A stretch of 9,791 bases of DNA from Burkholderiaceae bacterium (GTDB taxonomy: Bacteria; Pseudomonadota; Gammaproteobacteria; Burkholderiales; Burkholderiaceae_E): contig JAHYJF010000120.1 of assembly GCA_019428955.1 (NCBI GenBank), positions 1 to 9,791 of the forward strand, in the 5' to 3' direction. The notes under the pieces are model-generated. The model was not told the DNA's origin. It saw only the letters and a program-made list of their open reading frames with translations, and made no database searches. Positions 4,901-9,791 of this stretch are shown piece by piece. The position numbers were made by a program, and so were the translations under genes. Position 1 is the stretch's first letter. Every line of letters starts with the position of its first letter.

Positions 4901-6064
4901 ATGCTTCACGTTCAGCCAGATCTCGAAACCGCCCTTGGCGACGATCCCGATGCGCCGATCGCGCGTTTCGGCAATGTGACGCGTCGCCAGATCTTCAAGT
5001 TCTGCGCGGGCGTTGCCGCGACCATGGGGCTAAGCAGTGCCGCCGGGGTGAAGATGGCGCAGGCCGCCACCAACCCGGCCCGCCCGCCGGTGATCTGGAT
5101 TTCGGGGCAGGAATGCACCGGCTGCACCGAATCGCTGCTGCGCGCATACCACCCCTCGCTGGAAAGCCTGATCCTCGATCTGATCTCGCTCGATTATCAC
5201 TATGTGCTCTGCTCGGGCGCGGGCAAGCAGGCGACCGATTACAAGCACAAGATCATGGAAGAGCGGCGCGGCGAATACATCCTTGTGACCGAGGGTGGCA
5301 CACCGATGAAGGATGGCGGCATCTACTGCAAATCGGGCGGCCATACCCATATCGACCTTGTGCGCGAGGCGGCGGCAGGGGCTGCGGCGATCGTGGCGAT
5401 CGGGTCTTGCGCTTCGTGGGGCGGGGTGCAATCGACCAGCCCGAACCCGACCGGCTCGGTCGGCACGCATGAGGTGGTGCCCGACAAGACCGTGGTCAAC
5501 ATTCCGGGCTGCCCGCCCAACCCCTACAATTTCCTGTCGACCGTGCTGCATCTGCTGACCTTCGGGCGTCCGCCCGCGCTTGATGCGCTCAATCGGCCGC
5601 GCTTTGCCTATGGCCGCCTGATCCACGAAAACTGTGAGCGGCGGCCGCATTTCGATGCCGGGCGCTTTGCGCTCGAATTTGGCGACGAGGGGCACAGGCA
5701 GGGCTTTTGCCTTTACAAAATCGGCTGCAAGGGGCCCGAAACCTATGCCAACTGCCCCGCCGTCGGCTTTGGCGACGTGGGGCAGGGCACCTGGCCGGTG
5801 GGCGTGGGCGCCCCCTGCTTTGGTTGCACCGAGCAGGGCATCGGCTTTGAAAAGCCCGTGCATGCGCTGGCCGACCTGAAAACCCAGACGCCGCCGTCGC
5901 TTTACCCCGGCGTTGACGCGCCCAAGGGCAAGGGCGCCAGCGTCGGCGCCGCCGCTGCCGTGGCGGGTGTCGCGGGCGTGGCGCTTGGCGCGGGCGCCAT
6001 GATGCTGCGCGGAATGGGCGCGAAAACCGATGACGACAAAGGTGCGTCGGACGGGGAGGCATGA
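4901..6064 (+). CDS. hybO: [NiFe] hydrogenase small subunit (HybO type, group 1c)
   Basis: A 387-residue electron-transfer subunit of a membrane-bound, periplasm-facing uptake hydrogenase. The twin-arginine export signal is TRRQIFKF (27-34). Proximal [4Fe-4S] ligands are C72, C75 (ECTGC), C170 (GSC) and C204 (PGCPPNP). Distal-cluster ligands are H242, C245, C270 and C276. Medial [3Fe-4S] ligands are C285, C306 and C309, with Pro299 in between. Residues 74 and 175 are Gly, where O2-tolerant enzymes carry two extra Cys, so a standard O2-sensitive enzyme is predicted. A C-terminal Ala/Gly-rich helix (about 348-370) anchors it in the membrane. GGGGAGG (4884-4890) supports the start. It is first in the hybOABC operon and partners the large subunit encoded at 8239. 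The gene looks intact and full length. Confidence 0.95.
   Translation: MLHVQPDLETALGDDPDAPIARFGNVTRRQIFKFCAGVAATMGLSSAAGVKMAQAATNPARPPVIWISGQECTGCTESLLRAYHPSLESLILDLISLDYHYVLCSGAGKQATDYKHKIMEERRGEYILVTEGGTPMKDGGIYCKSGGHTHIDLVREAAAGAAAIVAIGSCASWGGVQSTSPNPTGSVGTHEVVPDKTVVNIPGCPPNPYNFLSTVLHLLTFGRPPALDALNRPRFAYGRLIHENCERRPHFDAGRFALEFGDEGHRQGFCLYKIGCKGPETYANCPAVGFGDVGQGTWPVGVGAPCFGCTEQGIGFEKPVHALADLKTQTPPSLYPGVDAPKGKGASVGAAAAVAGVAGVALGAGAMMLRGMGAKTDDDKGASDGEA
6053..6059 (+). promoter_or_regulatory. Ribosome binding site fixing the hybA start
   Basis: GGGGAGG at the end of hybO lies 6 bases before ATG 6066. An in-frame ATG at 6030 inside hybO lacks such a site and would put 12 extra residues before the Tat signal, so 6066 is chosen. 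The hybO stop and the hybA start are separated by one base (TGACATG), favouring translational coupling. Confidence 0.8.
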
Positions 6065-6065
6065 C

Positions 6066-7070
6066 ATGCTCAACCGCCGAGAGTTTCTGACCACGGCGGG
6101 CGCGGGCGGGGCCGCTACCGCCGCCACCGCCAGCCCCGCCGCAGCGGCCCTGGCACGCGAGCCGCGCGAGATGCCTGCGGGCGCCGTGGGCATGCTGATT
6201 GACGCGACGCTGTGCATCGGCTGCCAGGCCTGTGTTGATGCCTGCCGCGAGGCGAACGGCGTGGTGATGGACCCGACGCCCTTCAGCTTCGAGGGCTGGA
6301 ACGCCGCGCAGACATGGGACATCGCGCAAGACCTCGACGGCGAAACGCTGAATGTGATCCGGCTCTGGCGCACAGGCAATGCCACCGTGAAGGACGCCGA
6401 GGAAGATGGTTTTGCCTTCGGCAAACGCCACTGCCTGCATTGCGTTGACCCGAGCTGCATTTCCGTCTGCCCGGTCAAGGCCATGCAGAAAGACCCGGTG
6501 ACCGGCATTGTAACCTATGATCCCGACGCCTGCATCGGCTGCCGCTATTGCAGCTATGGCTGCCCCTTCGGGGTGCCGCAGTTCGACCTGAAAGTGGCCT
6601 TCGGGCAGATCAACAAATGCCAGATGTGCCGCCACCTGCAGGCCGAAGGCAAGATCCCGGCGTGCTGCGATGTCTGCCCCACCGGCGCCTCGCTGTTCGG
6701 CCCGGTCGATCTGTTGCAGGCCGAGGCCGAGCGGCGGCTGGCGGCGGCGCCGGGCAGCATGATGAGCTTTCCGCGCGGCGACATCACGCAAGACCGGCCA
6801 AGGCACGAAAAGGCGGTGCCGCACTACATTCAGCAGACCTACGGCGAGCACGAGGTCGGCGGCACCCAGGTGCGCTATCTTTCGGCGGTGCCGTTCGAGA
6901 ATATCGGCCTGCCCAAGCTCGACAGCTTCGCGCCGTCGCGACTTTCCGAAGGGCTGCAGCACACGCTTTACAAATGGATGATCGCGCCGGTGTTGGCGGT
7001 GGTCGGCGCGGCATGGCTGGTGCGGCGCAACCGCGTGCGCGCCGAGCACGACGCAGGCGAGGAGGTCTGA
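6066..7070 (+). CDS. hybA: Hydrogenase-associated 4x[4Fe-4S] ferredoxin-like subunit HybA
   Basis: 334 residues, close to E. coli HybA (328). It has a Tat signal NRREFLTT (3-10) and then four cysteine quartets for [4Fe-4S] clusters: C50/53/56/60, C123/126/131/135, C156/159/162/166 and C185/188/200/204. An extra Cys201 sits next to C200. A C-terminal hydrophobic helix (WMIAPVLAVVGAAWLV, 304-319) followed by basic residues tethers it to the periplasmic side of the membrane. It carries electrons from the HybO clusters to HybB and the quinone pool. It is separated from hybO and from hybB by one base each, so the three are translationally coupled. It resembles the DmsB/NrfC-type subunits, but its position between hybO and hybB makes HybA the right call. 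Confidence 0.95.
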   Translation: MLNRREFLTTAGAGGAATAATASPAAAALAREPREMPAGAVGMLIDATLCIGCQACVDACREANGVVMDPTPFSFEGWNAAQTWDIAQDLDGETLNVIRLWRTGNATVKDAEEDGFAFGKRHCLHCVDPSCISVCPVKAMQKDPVTGIVTYDPDACIGCRYCSYGCPFGVPQFDLKVAFGQINKCQMCRHLQAEGKIPACCDVCPTGASLFGPVDLLQAEAERRLAAAPGSMMSFPRGDITQDRPRHEKAVPHYIQQTYGEHEVGGTQVRYLSAVPFENIGLPKLDSFAPSRLSEGLQHTLYKWMIAPVLAVVGAAWLVRRNRVRAEHDAGEEV

Positions 7071-7071
7071 C

Positions 7072-8223
7072 ATGGCAAGCCGTTCGGAACGCCTGCGCGC
7101 GCCCCTGATCACGCCGCTCAGCCTTGTGCTGGCGGTTATCGTCGTCGTCGCCGCCTGGTTCGTCTATCTGCGCTTCGCGCTGGGCATCGGGGCGATTGCC
7201 AACATCAACGCGGGCTATCCCTGGGGCATCTGGGTGGTGGTCGATGTGGTGATCGGCTCGGCGCTGGGCTGCGGTGGCTTTGCCATGGCGCTGTTGATCT
7301 ACATCTTCAACAAGGGCGAGTTGAGCCCGCTGATGCGCCCGGCGCTGCTGGGGGGCCTGTTTGGCTATACGCTGGCAGGTGCCGCAGTGCTGTTTGATCT
7401 TGGCCGCTGGTGGCAGTTCTACAATATCCTCTCGCCCTGGCACTGGAACCTCAATTCGGTGATGCTGGAAATCGCGCTTTGCGTGTTTGTCTATGTCATC
7501 GTGCTCTGGCTTGAATTTTCGCCTGCCTTCTTTGAGCGCTTCGGCTGGAAGGGGCTGCGCCGGTTCGTGGAAAACTGGATGTGGGTCTTGATCGCGCTGG
7601 GCGTGGTGCTGCCGTTCATGCACCAGTCTTCGCTGGGTTCGGCGCTGGTGGTGCTGGGCCAAAAGCTCGATCCGCTTTACAACACCGCCTTCCTTCCGCT
7701 GCTGTTCGTGACCTCGGCCATAGCCATGGGTTTTGGCGTGGTGGTGGTTGAGGCAACGGTGGTTTCGCACAGCTTCCGCCGCGCCTCGGAACACGCACTG
7801 CTGGTGAAAGTGGCAGTGGTGATGGGCTGGCTGCTGCTGGGATGGACGCTGTTTCGCTGGGGTGAGGTGGCATACCGTGGCGCGCTGGGCGGCGTGTTGG
7901 GCTGGTCGGGCGCCACGCTGACGCTCTGGCTGGAAACCCTGCTTGCGCTTTTTGCCGCCTGGGTCTGCCTGAGCGCGGCCCGGCAGGACGGCCGCTGGCT
8001 GTTTCTGGCCGGGGTCGCGGTGCTGCTGTTCGGCTCGGTCTACCGCGTCGCGGCCTATCTGGTCGCCTATCACCCGGTGGGCAATTACAGCTACTTTCCG
8101 TCATTTCCCGAACTGGTGATTACCGTCGGTGTCATCGCCTTCGAGATTCTGGCCTACCTCGTCTTTGTCAAAATGTTCCCGGTTCTCGGCGCCCATGGCG
8201 CCGCGCACCCGGCCCGGAAGTGA
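7072..8223 (+). CDS. hybB: Hydrogenase membrane subunit HybB (NrfD/PsrC-like)
   Basis: A 383-residue polytopic protein (E. coli HybB 392) with about ten hydrophobic helices at roughly 15-37, 50-78, 90-108, 128-148, 168-190, 205-227, 243-262, 280-300, 308-330 and 345-370. It has the NrfD-family look, with no heme or iron-sulfur motifs. Conserved-looking loop features include NAGYPWGIW (46-54), FDLGRWWQF (108-116) and SPWHWNLNS (121-129). It takes electrons from HybA and reduces quinone; in Hyd-2 systems it may also couple to the proton gradient. GGAGG (7061-7065) precedes ATG 7072, one base after the hybA stop. Its presence in place of a HupC-type cytochrome b separates this enzyme from the HupSLC hydrogenase usual in Rhodobacter. 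Confidence 0.93.
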   Translation: MASRSERLRAPLITPLSLVLAVIVVVAAWFVYLRFALGIGAIANINAGYPWGIWVVVDVVIGSALGCGGFAMALLIYIFNKGELSPLMRPALLGGLFGYTLAGAAVLFDLGRWWQFYNILSPWHWNLNSVMLEIALCVFVYVIVLWLEFSPAFFERFGWKGLRRFVENWMWVLIALGVVLPFMHQSSLGSALVVLGQKLDPLYNTAFLPLLFVTSAIAMGFGVVVVEATVVSHSFRRASEHALLVKVAVVMGWLLLGWTLFRWGEVAYRGALGGVLGWSGATLTLWLETLLALFAAWVCLSAARQDGRWLFLAGVAVLLFGSVYRVAAYLVAYHPVGNYSYFPSFPELVITVGVIAFEILAYLVFVKMFPVLGAHGAAHPARK

Positions 8224-8238
8224 TCAGGAGATCCCGCA

Positions 8239-9791
8239 ATGTCCACCCGTATCACCATTGACCCCATCACCCGGATCGAAGGCCATCTGCGCATCGACGT
8301 CGAGGTCGATCAGGGCAAGGTCACCAAGGCATGGTCCTCGGGCCAGATGTGGCGCGGCATCGAGCTGATCTTGCAGGGCCGCGACCCGCGCGATGCCTGG
8401 GCGATCACCCAGCGCATCTGCGGTGTGTGCACCACGGTGCACGCCATGACCTCGGTGCGCGCGGTGGAAAACGCGCTGAAGCTGCCGGTGCCGAAGAACG
8501 CGCAATACATCCGCAATATCATCATGGCGGCGCATGCGGTGCACGACCATATCGTGCATTTCTACCACCTCGCGGCGCTTGACTGGGTGGATATCGTCTC
8601 GGCGCTTTCGGGCGATGCGGCGGGTGCCGCGACGCTGGCGGAATCGCTTTCGGACTATCAGGGCAACAGCCGCGTGGCGATGCAGGCCGCGAAAGACCGG
8701 CTGACAACCTTCGTGCAGACCGGGCAGCTGGGCATCTATGCCTCGGGCTACTGGGGCCACCCCGCAATGACGCTGCCGCCCGAAGCCAACCTGATGGCCG
8801 CCGCGCACTATCTGCAAGCGCTTGAAGTGCAGCGCAAGGCCAACAAGATTGTGGCGATCCTCGGTTCAAAGACGCCACATATTCAGAACCTGACCGTGGG
8901 CGGTGTCACCAACTCGATCAACATGGACAGCCAGTCCACTCTGACGCTGGAAAAACTCTGGGCGATCCGGGCGCTGATCGACGAGCTGGGCGATTTCGTG
9001 AACAACGCGATGATGTCGGATGTGGCGGCGGTGGGCGCGCTTTACGCGCCCTGGACCGCGATTGGCGCGGGGGTGATGAACTACCTTTCGGTGCCCGACA
9101 TGCCGCTCAACGAAGAAGGCACCGAATTTGCGCTGCCCGGCGGTTGGGTGCCCGGTGGCGACCTTGGCGCGTTCCGCCAGATCCCCAGCTTCAACGACGC
9201 CTTCTTCCGCGATGGCGTGAAGGAATCGGTGGCGCACAGTTGGTATGACTATGCGGGGTCAGACAAGGCGCTGCACCCGTTCGATGGCCAGACCAACCCG
9301 AACTACACCGATTTTCAGGATGACGGCAAATACAGCTGGATCAAGGCGCCGACCTTCATGGGCGAGCGCGCGCAGGTGGGGCCGCTGGCCAACGTGCTCG
9401 GCATGGCGGCGGCGGGGCATGAGCCGACCAACCGCCACCTGACCAAACTGCTGACGCAGGCCAGCGCGGTTGCGGGCAGCGAGATACCGCTTGCCGCCGT
9501 GCATTCCACCATTGGCCGTATCGCGGCGCGCGCGGTGCGCTGCGCCGTGCTGCACGAAACGCTGCTGGCACAGTGGACGCTGTTGATGGAAAATATCGCC
9601 TCGGGCGATACGCGCACCTTCAACCGCCCGGTGTTCCCGAACGAGGAAATTCGCGGCGTCGGCTTCCACGAAGCGCCGCGCGGGGTGTTGTCACACTGGG
9701 TGGTGATCGAGGGCGGCAAGATCAAGAATTACCAATGTGTCGTGCCCTCAACCTTCAACGCCGGGCCGCGCGATGAACAGGGCAGACCGGG
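8239..9791 (+). CDS. hybC: [NiFe] hydrogenase large subunit (HybC type), 3' end beyond window
   Basis: The frame is open from ATG 8239 to the window edge (517 codons of an expected 565-570). It begins MSTRITIDPITRIEGHLRID and contains the L1 motif RICGVCTTVH (59-68), whose C61 and C64 bind nickel and bridge the metals. Other family features are MWRGIE (37-42), QYIRNIIMAAH (89-99), HDHIVHFYHLAALDW (102-116), YWGHPAM (171-177) and KTPHIQNLTVGG (211-222). Close similarity to E. coli HybC is evident throughout. The C-terminal DPCxxC motif with the other two nickel cysteines, and the peptide removed by an HybD-type protease, lie past the edge. CAGGAG (8225-8230) is the ribosome site, and there are 15 bases between hybB and hybC. 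It has no signal of its own and would be exported with HybO by the Tat route. Confidence 0.96.
   Translation, partial: MSTRITIDPITRIEGHLRIDVEVDQGKVTKAWSSGQMWRGIELILQGRDPRDAWAITQRICGVCTTVHAMTSVRAVENALKLPVPKNAQYIRNIIMAAHAVHDHIVHFYHLAALDWVDIVSALSGDAAGAATLAESLSDYQGNSRVAMQAAKDRLTTFVQTGQLGIYASGYWGHPAMTLPPEANLMAAAHYLQALEVQRKANKIVAILGSKTPHIQNLTVGGVTNSINMDSQSTLTLEKLWAIRALIDELGDFVNNAMMSDVAAVGALYAPWTAIGAGVMNYLSVPDMPLNEEGTEFALPGGWVPGGDLGAFRQIPSFNDAFFRDGVKESVAHSWYDYAGSDKALHPFDGQTNPNYTDFQDDGKYSWIKAPTFMGERAQVGPLANVLGMAAAGHEPTNRHLTKLLTQASAVAGSEIPLAAVHSTIGRIAARAVRCAVLHETLLAQWTLLMENIASGDTRTFNRPVFPNEEIRGVGFHEAPRGVLSHWVVIEGGKIKNYQCVVPSTFNAGPRDEQGRP

Noticed and set aside
5114..5430. O2-tolerant six-cysteine proximal cluster in HybO
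   Set aside because: The two extra positions are Gly74 (CTGC) and Gly175 (WGG), not Cys.
5030..8073. Long minus-strand frames opposite hybO, hybA and hybB
   Set aside because: They are high-GC shadow frames of clearly coding plus-strand genes, rich in Arg, His and Ala with no family motifs.

Overview
The window is high-GC DNA with Rhodobacterales-like content. It carries the tail-end genes of a Rhodobacter-type gene transfer agent (GTA), FnrL-style regulatory boxes and strong GGAGG ribosome sites. I cannot name the species. It falls into two parts: a decayed, rearranged left third (1-2776) and an intact hydrogen-metabolism locus (2799-9791, open at the right edge).

Left part. The first 123 bases are one end of an IS3-family element whose transposase reads out of the window. 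It truncates a DUF2793 protein gene (124-526, minus). Next on the same strand is the C-terminal third of a GTA gp15-type host-specificity/tail protein (535 to about 1746). At about 1746 this gene is joined head-to-head to a plus-strand gene fragment encoding a beta-gamma-crystallin-like secreted protein (to 2258). Both genes lose their 5' ends at the same point. A 14-bp perfect hairpin, a tRNA-Ser(UGA) gene and a second, degenerate IS3-family remnant follow.

Right part. Genes for a HupE nickel permease and a small c-type cytochrome form a minus-strand operon. It is divergent from a CRP/FNR-family regulator on the plus strand. Downstream of the regulator is a tightly packed hybO-hybA-hybB-hybC operon encoding a group 1c (E. 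coli Hyd-2 type) membrane-bound [NiFe] uptake hydrogenase; hybC is cut by the window edge. HybO and HybC form the periplasmic H2-splitting heterodimer. HybA wires electrons through four [4Fe-4S] clusters, and HybB passes them to the membrane quinone pool. HupE would supply nickel.

Regulation. Three FNR-type palindromes sit at the three promoters: 3901-3914 before the cytochrome-hupE operon, 3940-3953 before the regulator, and 4824-4837 before hybO. This suggests one redox-controlled regulon built around the local regulator. Two proteins look atypical. The regulator has Ser where E. coli FNR has the cluster ligand Cys29, but keeps a Cys at the Cys16 position. The cytochrome has no methionine after its CXXCH and so lacks the usual class I axial ligand. 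The hydrogenase small subunit has Gly at both positions that are Cys in O2-tolerant enzymes, so it should be a standard O2-sensitive enzyme, in keeping with FNR-type control.
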